Of a DNA stretch of 64,000 nt, positions 9,749 through 20,141 are shown piece by piece. Source of the stretch: Blepharisma stoltei (Eukaryota > Ciliophora > Heterotrichea > Heterotrichida > Blepharismidae). Numbering within the stretch: position 1 is the stretch's first letter; every line of letters begins with the position of its first letter. Under the pieces are notes generated by a model that ran no database searches, had not been told where the DNA came from, and saw only the letters and a program-made list of their open reading frames with translations. The position numbers and the translations under genes are program-made. The stretch covers positions 1-64,000 of the forward strand of contig CAJZBQ010000019.1 in the NCBI GenBank assembly GCA_914767885.1, in the 5' to 3' direction.

Positions 9749-11814
9749 TTATAATAAATTAATTGTTTTGGTTTCTGGGAGAAACATACTTATTATTCCT
9801 GAACAAATGCAAGAAAATGAGCAGATAAAAATTGATATTTCTAAGCCACCAGGAAGCCCCAAAAGCGCACCTATAATAGAAACTGCTATTAAGCCGAAAA
9901 ATTTATCACAAAAACTAAGCCACCCAAGTGTTCCAGATCTTATTCCTGTAGGATAAAACTCAGAAACCATTGCATACCATGCAGAATATCCTATATAATT
10001 AAAACAAGTCTGTATTGATGAAAATACCAATAACATTGGATAATTAACAGCACTATAAAACAAGAAAATTGATAATCCCATAAATAAAAATGACAAAGAA
10101 ACAGTTCATTTTCGTCCTAATCTCGTCTCTATTAAATAAGATGACAAAGAAATCCCAGGAAGACTTGCGGATTGCTGAATAATTAGTGTATAATACAGCT
10201 GGGCATCATTTTCTATCTTTGCGTGCACTCTATCTAAAAAAATGGGCATAAACCCTAGCAAAGTACTAAATGATATTTCATTTAGAGCAATGGTCTACAT
10301 TTATTTTACAATTGCAAATAGCATCGTATTTCTGATGTATTTTTTGCTTAAAATCAGTCTAAGTGCTTCTCAGGCATTTTTTTCTCTAAATCGAGTTATA
10401 ACTGGCCCTTCTAATTGTATAGTTTCATTATATCATTCTTCATCTGCATTTATATCGAAATTTACAGATATTTCAGCACGATTATGTCTTGCAATTTTTC
10501 TAGTTTATTTTCACCTTATTCCCTCTTTTGAATAATAAAAACATCAATAAATTTTTCAATATTAAGTTAAATTAGCCCCTTTAAAAATAAGTTTTGATCT
10601 AATTTAATAAAAAGAGTGCAATAGAATATTTTTTTTGTGCTGAATTAATTATTCTTTGATGAATCTTTATAAAAATGATAAAATTCAAATATATTGCATT
10701 AAATTTATATTTTAAAAAAATTATACCCTTTGAATTAAAATAATATTTTTTGTTCCAATTTAAAGGGGGAAATTAGCACATTTTCGCATTCCTCAATCTT
10801 ATTATGTATTAGCAAAAACCTAGTGGATTCATATAAAAACAATCTGGGAATCCACCAAAGAAATTCTATTATTGCTCCTACAAGATAAACCCCTCTTCAT
10901 ACTTGAAAACTATTAGATAGCTCAAAAACTAATGCTATAAAAGCAGCAAACATAGCGCCAATAACTCAGCAAGTGGAAATTAAAACTAAAGTCCACCTTT
11001 TTTTAGGTGGGCAAGCTTCTATAGCTCATGCATCTTAATAGATCTCTATACCCCAGCAGAATACCGACCAGAAAAAATATGTACAGGGCACCTACCTTAT
11101 ACAGTATAAGTCTGATTAGGTACCTTAAAACCATAAACGGAGATTTGTCAATTTTGTTTTTTACTTTTCAAAAAAGCTGACAAGTACAAATTAATTTTGG
11201 AAATTAAAATGGATGGCCAATAATGATCTAAAATATTTCAGGGGCTATATATAAGTAGGTCCACCAGCTGTGATTTCGCCACCCCCTCCCATTCCTGCTA
11301 TAAGTATTAGTGGAACAGCTGTTTCATAATTTGGCGAAAATGCTAAAATCACGGAACCTGCGATGCTTAATAACCCAGAAATTTTATAGCATAGGAATGA
11401 TTATGAATTGGGAAAATTGTGGACAAATCCTACCCGTAAAAGCTGACCAATTATTACAGAGAGCTGACAAATGCCTTATATAAAACCAGCGATTTCCGAG
11501 GATTTTTAACTCAGGACAGTCCATAATTACCCTTAAGCTATAAATGAAAAAACCCTCCCATACCGATCACCTATAAATCCAAATAATATTGATCCAATAC
11601 AAATACCTAGCATATGGGTTGCGTTTATAAGTCCAACTTGGTATGATTCAAGATTTCATTCATTTTGAGCTGTTCTCATTAAAAACGATATTGAAATATT
11701 CAAGTAATTTAGTGTTAATCAAGCACCTCCACAAACAAAAAAATTAAAAGTTGAATATCTTCCTCAGCCAATGTTGTCTAAAATTGTATTTAATTGTTGA
11801 ACCTTATCTTCCAT
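9749..11814 (-). CDS. SLC22/SV2-like major facilitator transporter
   Basis: After removal of three inserts (10493-10770, 11020-11247, 11387-11533) and a 15-nt intron (10295-10309) it encodes 465 aa from ATG 11814. Landmarks in order: N-terminal 'MEDKVQQLNTILDNIGWGRY'; 'ILFGFIGDRYGRVFSFIA' (the MFS loop 2-3 G-x-x-x-D-R-x-G-R motif); 'GMGGGGEITAGGPTYIEACP' (SV2/organic-ion transporter TM4-5 region); 'PRLFLYESTRFLL' (family P-x-S-x-R); 'GYSAWYAMVSEFYPTGIRS' (second-half signature E-x-x-P-T-x-x-R); and 'GIISMFLPET'. Twelve membrane spans are expected. The substrate cannot be told; organic ions or sugars are typical. Several TGA-Trp codons. Confidence 0.87.
10295..10309 (-). other. 15-nt intron in SLC22-like gene
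   Basis: GTAAAATAAATGTAG on the minus strand carries TAA and TAG in frame; removal gives 'LFAITIALNEIS'. Confidence 0.88.
10493..10770. mobile_element. IES with remnant of a family 3 MITE
   Basis: Direct repeat AATT at 10493 and 10771. The 278-bp insert holds 'gcccctttaaaa' (10575) and 'ttccaatttaaaggggga' (10753) in inverted orientation, the end sequences of the family 3 MITE at 31732. Only this pointer gives the required frame change ('ECENVL|IARHNRAE'). TA and CTA alternatives fail the frame test. Confidence 0.65.
11020..11247 (+). repeat. 228-bp repeated IES, second copy at 5211-5441
   Basis: TA at both ends (11020, 11248); removal rejoins 'GGPTYI' and 'EACPPKKRW' of the transporter. 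It is homologous end to end with 5211-5441 in reverse orientation. Confidence 0.85.
11387..11533. other. 147-bp IES, TA pointer
   Basis: TA at 11387 and 11534. Removal joins 'GRVFSFIA' and 'YKISGLLSIAGSV' in the transporter. Confidence 0.75.
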
Positions 11815-11984
11815 TATCGTATATAGGGATAGAACCCATCTAGATCTTTTTTGAATTTTTTGTCATTCATTTTTCATAATAAATTTTACAAATCAATTAT
11901 CATTTGCTTACACCTCATCCTATCTATAATTTTCGTTAATTATTCAGACTCTCCTGCTAAATAATAATAATAATAATAATAAAC

Positions 11985-13616
11985 ATGCTTACTCCCCCCC
12001 CATCCTTGATCGAACGATTGACTGTAAAAATTCTTAAAAATTGGGGAAATTAACCCCCATCCTTGATCGAACGATTTTCATATCATGCAAATTTTTTATA
12101 TATATAAAAATATAAGAGTTATCAAAAGCTTGGGAAGATGTACCTAATGAAGTTGTTTTCAGAGACTTTGAGACGATAGAAAGCTTCGAAATCAACCATT
12201 CAAAGTAATTTAGTCATCAACATGGGCTTAAAAACTCAATAATCTAATAAAATAGAGATTCTTTAAAATTTTTAAAAAAACAAATTTTAATTTAATAAGT
12301 AACAAATTAAAATTTATACAGTTTAGAGGGGTATCTAATAAATTAAAATAAAAAATTGGTATTTTTATGAAATTAATTCAATTTTTTGCTGTAAAAATAA
12401 TTATTAAATACTCTTAACCCTCTTATTTAAAAGTAAATAAAAAAAAAATTTATATATATATTTTATTTTATATATAAATTTTTTTCCCAAAAAAATTTTT
12501 TTTAACCCCCATCCTTGATCGAACGATGGCGAGTCGTTCGATCAAGGATGGGGGGGGGAGTTAGGCTATCAAATGCCATTCGCCGTATATAGGTGTTTTT
12601 CCCTATATAGCCCGATAAGAACCGTGGGTTCTCCGTGGAATCCCTCTGCTGGTTTAGCCAACCCGTGAATTGGTCAAGCCAACACACTGAGTTGGTTTGA
12701 CCAAAAGAGGGATTCCATGGAGAACCTACAGCCCTTATAGGGCCATATAGGGAAAACCCCTATAGCTTTATTCCGTGCTTTTGCAACACCTGACATTAAA
12801 ACAAGAGAAAAAAGAGCCAAGCTTGAGGATGATCCTTATGATAACCCATGGGCTGACGTCGAAAACACCAAAGCAAATTCCCTAACTCCTCCTCCGTGAG
12901 CGAACAAGTTTTTTTGTTCGCTCACGGAGGGGTTAATTTTTTTTTAAAACAATTTATATATAAATTTTATAAAATTTTTTTTCCGAAATTTTAAAAAAAT
13001 TTTAATTCGCAAAATTGAAAAGCAAATCTTTATTTGATTTTAAAATTTATTTTTTAGCACGCAATTTGTTTAAAATTAAACAGAATTAGCTCTAGATTTC
13101 GTAATAATACTTATCAATTTTTTTTTTCATAAAAAAATTTTTGTTCGATCACAGGGTGGATTTTGGTCGAAAAATAGGGATTCCTCCAATAGTTTTGCTC
13201 GTTCACGGAGGGGGGGGGTAAGTCCTTTACCTGTAGAGCCTTATCCAAGAAGAAAACTCAAAGAACTTCTACTGATTACCTTAGAAAGGCTAAAAGAATT
13301 CCCAGAAGACTGGGGCTACAGGATTTTAGTTGAAGAAACTTGTAGATTCCGCCTAAAAATTGTGGAGGAAAACGAAGACATTGAAGAAATTGAAAGAAAA
13401 ATAGGACTGGGATATTGTGAAGGTTTAATTCAGTCTCATGTAGCAGAATTGAGATTATTAGAAAAATGCAAACGTAAGAAATAAGTAGATGAAAAACCAT
13501 GGGAGCCAGAAGTCATGGACGAAGGTGATAAAGAATTCTTTGAGAATATTACAAACGGGCAGTTTGGAAATTGGAAGCCTATTTTCACAGTACCAAAGCC
13601 ACCTAGAGGAGCTTAA
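11985..13616 (+). CDS. Mitochondrial complex I subunit NDUFA5 (B13)-like
   Basis: ATG 11985 is followed after four bases by a MITE. Removing 11989-12560, 12586-12760, 12883-13218 and the 15-nt intron 13474-13488 leaves 534 nt, 177 aa. The N-terminus (MLRLSNAIRRIALFRAF) is Arg-rich and amphipathic, as for mitochondrial import. The core reads 'LERLKEFPEDWGYR' and 'ERKIGLGYCEGLIQSHVAEL', and the C-terminus has 'KPWEPEV' with 'NWKPIF', matching the NDUFA5 hallmarks KPWEPL and WKWP. The known role is an accessory subunit of the peripheral arm of NADH:ubiquinone oxidoreductase. It shares a 170-bp intergenic region with the divergent transporter gene. Confidence 0.88.
11989..12560. mobile_element. 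MITE family 2 ('atccttgatcgaacg' type)
   Basis: 572 bp with TTA at both borders. Ends are 'ctcccccccccatccttgat' and 'atcaaggatggggggggggag', with internal copies of the 'atccttgatcgaacgat' motif at both sides. AT-rich interior without ORF. It splits the second codon of the NDUFA5 gene; removal restores 'ML|RLSNAIRR'. End design equals families 1 and 3, interior unrelated. Confidence 0.88.
12586..12760. mobile_element. Hairpin (palindromic) element, TATA-bounded
   Basis: 175 bp. The arms (about 80 bp, 'ggttctccgtggaatccctc' against its complement) fold into one long imperfect hairpin. TATA lies at 12586 and 12761. Removal joins 'SNAIRR' and 'IALFRAFATPD' in NDUFA5. Confidence 0.85.
12883..13218. 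mobile_element. MITE family 1 in NDUFA5
   Basis: TAA at 12883 and 13219. Family 1 ends and core. Removal restores 'ENTKANSL|SPLPVEPYPR'. Confidence 0.92.
13474..13488 (+). other. 15-nt intron in NDUFA5
   Basis: GTAAGAAATAAGTAG; contains in-frame TAA. Splicing yields 'EKCKHEKPWEPE'. Confidence 0.92.
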
Positions 13617-13772
13617 GAATAACTTAACAGTGTTCTGAAAATCAATAATTTAAAATTAATAAAAAAATTTTGATTTTTAGGAAATTTCTATCCTATTAGA
13701 CTCTTTTTTAAAAAATTATTTATATAAATGGCTGCAAGTCCTTATTTTCTGCATATAGGATAGCTAATTTTT

Positions 13773-14222
13773 TTAATATGGCTTAAACCTCGAATAGCGT
13801 GGTCTTCCATAGGCATAAGCTCCTCTCATCCTCGCCCTAGACCTAGGAAATCTAGATCTAGACTGTCCAGGAATATTTGTTCTTTTCGGCAAAACTTTCA
13901 GCTTCCTTCCTTTGAAGCTTTTTTCATTTACACTTTGTGCTTTTAAAACGCTGCTTCTATCCGAAAACTCGATATATGCATATCCTTTAGGATGATGAGT
14001 CCATTTGTCAAGAGGAATCGTGACCCTTTCGATGTTTCCACATTCCTTAAAAACATCTCTAAGTTCTTCAGTGCTGGCGCTAAAATCCACATTCCCTACA
14101 AAAATTGATCTATTATCAATTTCGTCAGTCTCGCTCTGTTTTTGATCTAGATCTTCAGCTTCTTCTTGGTCTTCTGAGCTGGTCTTGTCGTTCTCATTGT
14201 TTGCGGCTTTGCTTTCCTCCAT
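13773..14222 (-). CDS. PABPN1-like nuclear poly(A)-binding protein, single RRM
   Basis: 149 aa, uninterrupted. An acidic N-terminus (about 40 aa, '[18 protein letters not shown]') is followed by one RRM with RNP2 '[10 protein letters not shown]' and RNP1 'KGYAYIEF', linked by '[20 protein letters not shown]'. An Arg-rich tail ([28 protein letters not shown] in part) ends the protein. This order, with 'TNIPGQSR' after the RRM, is that of PABPN1/Pab2, which stimulates poly(A) polymerase and controls tail length in the nucleus. Confidence 0.88.
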   Translation of the reverse strand: MEESKAANNENDKTSSEDQEEAEDLDQKQSETDEIDNRSIFVGNVDFSASTEELRDVFKECGNIERVTIPLDKWTHHPKGYAYIEFSDRSSVLKAQSVNEKSFKGRKLKVLPKRTNIPGQSRSRFPRSRARMRGAYAYGRPRYSRFKPY

Positions 14223-14317
14223 TAATATGTCAAATTATAAATCATCTTATCAATATGATTTTTTGCTTTATTTATCTATTCTGCTAGAATTTTGTTTAAG
14301 GGCCTGAAAATATAATA

Positions 14318-17058
14318 ATGTGGATTGTTAAACCTGAATGAATTTTCCATGGCGACACTCGCAAACTCCCAATTCTAAGCATAGACATAGAGCCTGCTGG
14401 GGCGAGATTTATTACTGGGTCTATGGACCACACAATAATCATTTGGAAGCTAAGTGCAATTAATGACGAACAAGAAGAAGAAGTCCAATTGTCCATTTTA
14501 ACACAACACTGTGGGCCTGTAAATTGTGTGAGGTGAAGCCCGTCATCACAATATTTTGCATCAGGATCTGATGATGGAATTGTTATTATATGAGAACAAG
14601 TCGAGGCGGGACTTTCAGATAATTTAGAAGAATGGCGCTGCATTTTAAGTTTACGTGGCCATTCGTCAGATGTTAAAGAACTCTCATGAAATAACTCACT
14701 CACGGAGGGGTTAATTTTTTTTTTTTAAAACATTTATATATAAATTTTATAAAAAATATTTTTTTTCGAAATTTAAAAAAAAATCCTAATTCGCGAAAAT
14801 TGGAATTCAAATGCTAATTTAATTTATAAAATTTATGTTTTAAAAAACAATTTGTTTAAAATTAAACAGAATTAGCACTAGATTTCATTATGCTAGTTAT
14901 CACTTATATATCAAAATTTTTTTCCATAAAAAATTTTCTATTAAAAATATTTTTGTTCACTCACGGGGGTGGGTTTTTGGGCAAAAAATAGCGATTTTTC
15001 TAATGGTTTTGCTCACTCACGGAGGGGGGGAGTCAGGAACTTTATTAGCGAGTGGGAGTGTTGATAATACAGTCATTTTGTGAAATATTGTATCGAAACA
15101 GCTAGCTCCGGCAAGGATTCTGAATGGCCATGAAAGCTATATAAGCGGACTGGCATTTGATCCGATGGATAGATATTTAGCTACTGTAGGAGAAGATAAG
15201 CAATTAATTATATGAAGCACAAATGACTGAAAACAAATCAAAAAAATTTCTCAAAATTTCAATCATGCCTCAAGCCAGCCTTTAAAGAGGTTTTCTTATA
15301 CCCCAGATGGGCTAAATTTAATATTGCCAGGCCCCAAAAAATCAGCTTATAAATATACAGCAAGTGTTTTAAAAAGTGACGAATATGAAATAGAAAAATA
15401 CCTCGTTGGGCATCTCCAAGCAATTTCTGTAGCAGCAGCCAGCAAAGTGCTATATAAAAGTGATAAAAATCCTGTTTGAATTGTAGCGCTAGGAGGTTAT
15501 GATTCTGCTGTGTCATTTTGGAAAAACGGAGATAATGAGCCTGTTGTAATCAAAGATATTTTTGCATGCTCAGTAGCTGATATTTCATGGTCAAACGACG
15601 GCAATATGATTCTAGCATGCTCAAGTGATGGAACAGTCGCTGCAATAGGGCTTGATGGAGAACTTGGAACTCCTTTATCACAACAAGAAATGAATCAATA
15701 TATGTTTTCTCTCTATGGAAGCCGCCCTCCTGTTCCAATTGGTGGCCCACATTCGCATTCCCATCACAAAAGGATCGAGCCGCAACCTCTAAATGAACAA
15801 AAGGAAGAACGAGTCCAAGGCGGCAAACGTCGAATTCAGCCTGTTTTATTATCCACTCCACAATCCACAGGTGGCGGTTTTCCACAATCCCCACAGCAGC
15901 TTCCTCAAATTTCTTCTCTACAACTGCCTCAAGCTTCTCTCATAAGTAGCCCAAATTTTCCTCAGCCCCAGCTCCGTAATCCTATAATCATGACCAGTCC
16001 AAACGCTCCGCCAGTTCCCGATTTCAAAGACCTTCAAAACTTTTCTATTCCTTTTTTCGCATCTTTTTCAAAAGTAATTAATAAAGGTACTTCAAAATCG
16101 TATACAGATGGGATTTGTGATATGAAGATGCTTGAAATTTCACAGCTGATTTCGGCTGATGCAGATATGGTTGTGGAATGTATGGAAGTCAAGACACACC
16201 CCCAGTTTAAATCTATTATAAGATTTAGAGAAGGGAATAAAACGTTATGGCAACGATATTTACCACATACTGCGAATGTTTTGACTGGCAGTGATGTATT
16301 TATAGCGGCAATCACCGCTGAAGGATTTTTATATTGTTTTGCTACAGGGTCTGGAAGACAAATAATGCCAGAATTATGCATTGGAGCAGTTGATTTTTTT
16401 GAAAGCAATGGTGCATTTTTAATCGTGATCTTAAAAGATGGAAAAGTCCAATGCTGGAATATAAAAAACCAGAGCATTCATCTAGAAAGTAATATCAAAA
16501 GCATTGCAGGGCCTATTGTAAAAGCTGTATTGAAAGAAAATGGAGAGGTTTTAATAGAAAATCAAGCTGGGGAAGGCTATATTTATGATCTAGAACTCCA
16601 TGCTTGGGCAAGAGTAAAAGATCCTACTTTTATACAGAAACCTGATGAAAGGATGAGTGGATGGAACCCAGGAAGCATTGAAGAAGTCCTCAATGTGGAT
16701 TTGCAGACTTTTCATGATTTTTCACTTACAACGATGGAAATGCAGCTACTCAGGTTGAAAAAATTATGCTGATTTATTAAGAATTTACTATTTTTTAGAA
16801 TTATAATGGAATAATTTATAGGTGAAAAGTTTTTATAGAAAAATTAATTATGCAGCATTATTTGCGTATATTATAGGATATACAGAAGAATATGCTTATA
16901 ATTTAGTAAGATATGCCCAAATGCTTGCTGATGGGAAAGATATGCTTAGACTCTGGGATATCTGTATGGAACTTAAAAGAGCAAATCAAAATTTATTGGC
17001 TTCGATCATGCCAATCTTAAATGCGAACCAGCTTCAATTTAAAGGAATTAATTGTTAG
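14318..17058 (+). CDS. HIRA: Histone H3.3 chaperone HIRA/Hir1
   Basis: Start ATG 14318 ('MWIVKPEWIFHG'). Removing 14696-15032 and 16776-16842 leaves 778 aa. The N-terminal half is a seven-blade WD40 propeller in which several blade-ending Trp residues are TGA ('GIVIIW', 'NTVILW', 'KQLIIW'). A Gly/Ser/Pro/Gln-rich linker follows (HSHSHHKR and 'QSPQQLPQISSLQLPQ'). The C-terminal Hira domain contains 'KTLWQRYLPHTANVLTGSDVF' and the final 'EEYAYNLVRYAQML..LRLWDICMEL'. HIRA deposits H3.3 independently of replication with UBN1 and CABIN1. In ciliates such chaperones are relevant to development of the new macronucleus (inference). Confidence 0.92.
14696..15032. mobile_element. MITE family 1 in HIRA, TCA-bounded, left end shortened
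   Basis: TCA at 14696 and 15033. The left end begins directly at 'ctcacggaggggttaatttt', lacking the outer half of the usual left hairpin, while the right end is complete. Removal rejoins 'LSWNNS' and 'GTLLASGSVDNTV'. The border contains no TA. Confidence 0.88.
16776..16842. other. 67-bp IES in HIRA, ATTAA pointer
   Basis: ATTAA at 16776 and 16843. Removal joins 'LKKLCWFI' to 'NYAALFAYIIGYTEEY'. Total HIRA length is then divisible by three. Confidence 0.75.
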
Positions 17059-17349
17059 TTTTACCCAAGGTTTAAATTAATTAAATTAAGAATTTATATA
17101 TATTTAGTTTCCATTCCTTTTCAATCACAAAATTATTATCATCTAATTTTTTATATATTTAAAACTGGCTTTATTCTAATTAAATTTCTCATGTTTACAG
17201 TAAATTAGCCTATTCCTTATCATCAAAAAATTAATTTTAATCAAAATTCCTCTACAGTTCTAACTTCTGTTAAATTTTCTTTATTTTCATATAGTCCTCA
17301 CAATTATTCTTTTCCAGAATTTAATTTTAAACTATTCTGTTTAAATAAA
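17059..17349. other. Intergenic AT-rich DNA
   Basis: Between HIRA and the MFS gene. No ORF or repeat recognised. It presumably carries the 3' end of one gene and the promoter of the other. Confidence 0.5.
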
Positions 17350-18747
17350 ATGACTAAATCTTCACCTTTATTATCTGAGAAAGAATACTTGCTAAAAGAC
17401 TCTCCAGAATTCTCAAGCAAAACTAGACTTTTCCTACAGAGCATCAAAGATCTGTCTTCATCACCTAGAGATCTCTGGCTTTTATTAATTGCTTATACTT
17501 TTGGATACACAGGATATGCGATGGTAACTATATGTGGCCCAATTTACGCAACTGAGGTAAAGGGGCTGGATGACACCTTAGCTGGGATTATTATGGCTTC
17601 TTTAGGAATTTCAACAGTCATTTATGCATTAATTTTAGGACATATGCCAGATCGATATGGCGTAAAAAAGTCAATCATTACGGCATATATGGTAGGATTA
17701 ATTGGATTTGTGATAATAATTTTTTCAAATGATATAGCTATACAAGTAACTGCAATTGTTCTTTGTATAACAGCAAGCACCGCATTAAGTGTGCCCTCGG
17801 CCAAGCTAGGAATAAAGCGATATACAACAGAATCAGCAAGAAGCATGGCTTATTCTCTATTTTACTTAATAGTTTTCGGAGCTTCTGCTATTGGCGGAGT
17901 TTTGGTGGATTTTATTATAAGTTTAGGAAAAGTGGATGAAAATTCTTTTTGGTATATTTTATTTACTGGAGGAATTTGTATGAGTGTGGCCACAGGGCTT
18001 TGCTTTTTATTAAGAGAAATTGAGTATAACTCTGCAGGGGAAAGAGTTTTAGAAGTAAATCAAGAGCATTTATCGGCTTGGGAGCATACCAGAGGAATTT
18101 TTGTATTAAAATCTTTTTGGAGATTTACTGGCTTGACTATGCTTATAGTCATAGTGAGAGCTATTTATTTACATTTAGAAATAAATTTATCAATTTATAT
18201 GTACCGAGACATTGAGCAAGGAGCTCATTTTGGGTATATGCTAGCTTTGCATCAGCTTATCATGATAATTTTCGCCCCAATTATGACATTTTTGATTTAT
18301 TATTTCAGCCATTACACCTTATTGATATTAGGAGGATTTCTCTCTGCAGTCTCCCCATTGGTGTTTATTTTTGACTCAAGCTATGTTACAGTATTTTTAT
18401 TTGTATTTATTGCATCTGTTGCTGAAAGCATTTTTGCGCCAAGACTGATTGATTATACATTACAGATTGCTCCAAAAGGCAAAGAAGGCGTATTCTTAGC
18501 AGTCGCAGCGTCTCCATTGCCACTTAGCTTAATTATTTCTGGATTGATGGGAGGAATTTTGTTGTCAGAATATTGTCCAAGTGAAGGAGAAAGGCATTGC
18601 TGGAAAATGTGGGCAATTATATCAGGCCTAACACTTTTTGCTGTATTTTTGATGATTACTTTGAGGAGTATGCTGGAGCAGCCGAAAATTGAAGAGCAGC
18701 CTTATATACATTGCTCAAGGGAAGCTAAAAAATTAGAAGAATTATAG
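17350..18747 (+). CDS. Major facilitator superfamily transporter
   Basis: 465 aa with no insert, one of the few long uninterrupted genes here. A hydrophilic N-tail of about 45 aa precedes about 12 hydrophobic segments. The loop 2-3 MFS motif is degenerate 'GHMPDRYGVKKS'. 'SVPSAKLGIKRYTTESARSM' and 'FAPRLIDYTLQIAPKGKEGVF' resemble MFS_1 families of protists and slime moulds (POT-like region 'APKGKEGVFLA'). A 'FLxREIEY' loop lies between the halves. The tail is charged (REAKKLEEL). Substrate unknown. Confidence 0.85.
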   Translation: MTKSSPLLSEKEYLLKDSPEFSSKTRLFLQSIKDLSSSPRDLWLLLIAYTFGYTGYAMVTICGPIYATEVKGLDDTLAGIIMASLGISTVIYALILGHMPDRYGVKKSIITAYMVGLIGFVIIIFSNDIAIQVTAIVLCITASTALSVPSAKLGIKRYTTESARSMAYSLFYLIVFGASAIGGVLVDFIISLGKVDENSFWYILFTGGICMSVATGLCFLLREIEYNSAGERVLEVNQEHLSAWEHTRGIFVLKSFWRFTGLTMLIVIVRAIYLHLEINLSIYMYRDIEQGAHFGYMLALHQLIMIIFAPIMTFLIYYFSHYTLLILGGFLSAVSPLVFIFDSSYVTVFLFVFIASVAESIFAPRLIDYTLQIAPKGKEGVFLAVAASPLPLSLIISGLMGGILLSEYCPSEGERHCWKMWAIISGLTLFAVFLMITLRSMLEQPKIEEQPYIHCSREAKKLEEL

Positions 18748-18971
18748 ATAGTAGCTAATTCTATAGCATATTATATGAATTTTAATTTTAAATAAATTTC
18801 AGATCACAACAGTATTTTATCATAAATTCTTTCTGTTATATTTCCCATATATTTGGAGCACTGAGCTCAATCTAATTATTATTCTTTTCATAAACTTCTA
18901 TATGCCACATAAATTAGCAATAAAAATATCATATATTTTTGTTTCAAAAATCCTTTTGTTTATAAAATCAT

Positions 18972-20102
18972 ATGTTCGCTGCTAAAAGGGTAGCTCGATC
19001 TCTCAATCGCCGAAGTTTTATCCCAGGCTTTATAATAGTCCCACATCAATACGCTGTCGTTATCGAACGATTTGGCAAATTTTATAAAACTCTTCAGCCA
19101 GGATTTCACTTATTATACCTTGAAAGCATTTCTAGCCTATTTTTGCGTCTGTTTTGCCATAATCCATTCTATGGCAGTTTAATTTGTTAAAAAATTCAAA
19201 AATTTAATTTTTCAGATTTTAACAAGGAAAAAAAGGCAGCCAATTCTAGGCAAATTTGTGATCCTAGTATAATCCCATTTGTGGACCGTGATGCTTACTA
19301 TCACTCATTAAAAGAAGAAGTCTACCAAATCAGTAGCCAAGCTGCAGTTACAAAAGACAACGTTACTATCCAGCTCGACGGTGTCTTATATCTCAAAATT
19401 GTGGACCCTTTTAAAGCGTCTTATGGTGTAGGAGACCCTATTTCTGCAATGACCCAGCTTGCCCAAACTACTATGAGAAGTGAATTAGGGAAACTTACTC
19501 TTGATAAGACTTTTGAAGAAAGAGAACACCTTAACAATGCAATCGTGGACGCTATTAATGATGCAGCAGAAGATTGGGGAATTGTGTGTATGAGATATGA
19601 AATTAGAGATATCGCTCCTCCTTTAAATATCAGAAAAGCTATGGAGCTACAAGCTGAAGCTGAAAGACAAAGAAGAGCCGATGTCCTTACTTCTGAAGGG
19701 AAAAAACTGTCAAGTATAAACATTTCTGAAGGACAAAGACAAGCTGCAATTTTGGCTGCTGAAGGAGAAGCGCAGGCAACTATTGTAAAAGCCAAAGCAA
19801 TCGCTGATGGAGTTTCGGTGCTTGCGAAGAATTCTAAAGAAAGTGGAGGGCATAATGCTATAAAGCTGAGACTGGCTGAACAGTATATTGAAGCGTTTTC
19901 GTCTCTTGCGAAGTCTGATAATACTATGATTATTCCTGCACAACCTCATGATGCTTCAACGATGGTGGACAAAGCTTTGGGAATTTTTGAAGATATAGGA
20001 CTTATACCAGGAGGAATTAGTTTGGATTTGAAAGTAAATTGTTTAATAATTTTATATGAAAATTGGGATTATCTTTGGGATTATTTGTGAGAAATTTATT
20101 AG
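18972..20102 (+). CDS. Mitochondrial stomatin-like protein 2 (SPFH/prohibitin family)
   Basis: Removal of 19114-19269 gives 324 aa. The N-terminus is basic (MFAAKRVARSLNRRS), as for mitochondrial import. 'GFIIVPHQYAVVIERFGKF', 'SSQAAVTKDNVTIQLDGVLY', 'QLAQTTMRSELGKLTLDKTF' and 'DAAEDWGIVCMRYEIRDI' are the SPFH core in the order of STOML2. 'AAILAAEGEAQATIVKAKA' is the conserved Ala/Glu-rich coiled coil. The family organises cardiolipin domains in the mitochondrial inner membrane. The last 25 residues (LIILYENWDYLWDYLW) are unlike the family and could hide one more junction. TGA is Trp at 20089. Confidence 0.88.
19114..19269. other. 156-bp IES in the stomatin-like gene, TA pointer
   Basis: TA at 19114 and 19270; joins 'QPGFHLL' to 'IPFVDRDAYYHSLKEE'. 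The family has LIP-x-x-D-R at this place, which supports the exact junction. Confidence 0.85.
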
Positions 20103-20141
20103 AGATTAAGATAAAAAAATAATTATTTCATTAATTTAATG

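Noticed and set aside
9529-9762. Plus-strand 77-aa frame between CTR and transporter genes
   Set aside because: No ATG at its start, AT-driven composition and no similarity.
10501-10773. CTA-bounded 273-bp IES in the SLC22-like gene
   Set aside because: It leaves the two exons in different frames; AATT at 10493/10771 corrects this.
14318-15516. Reading TGA as stop, which would split HIRA, transporter and WD40 genes into many fragments
   Set aside because: TGA falls repeatedly at conserved Trp positions, while no true gene ends only at TGA; TAA and TAG act as stops.
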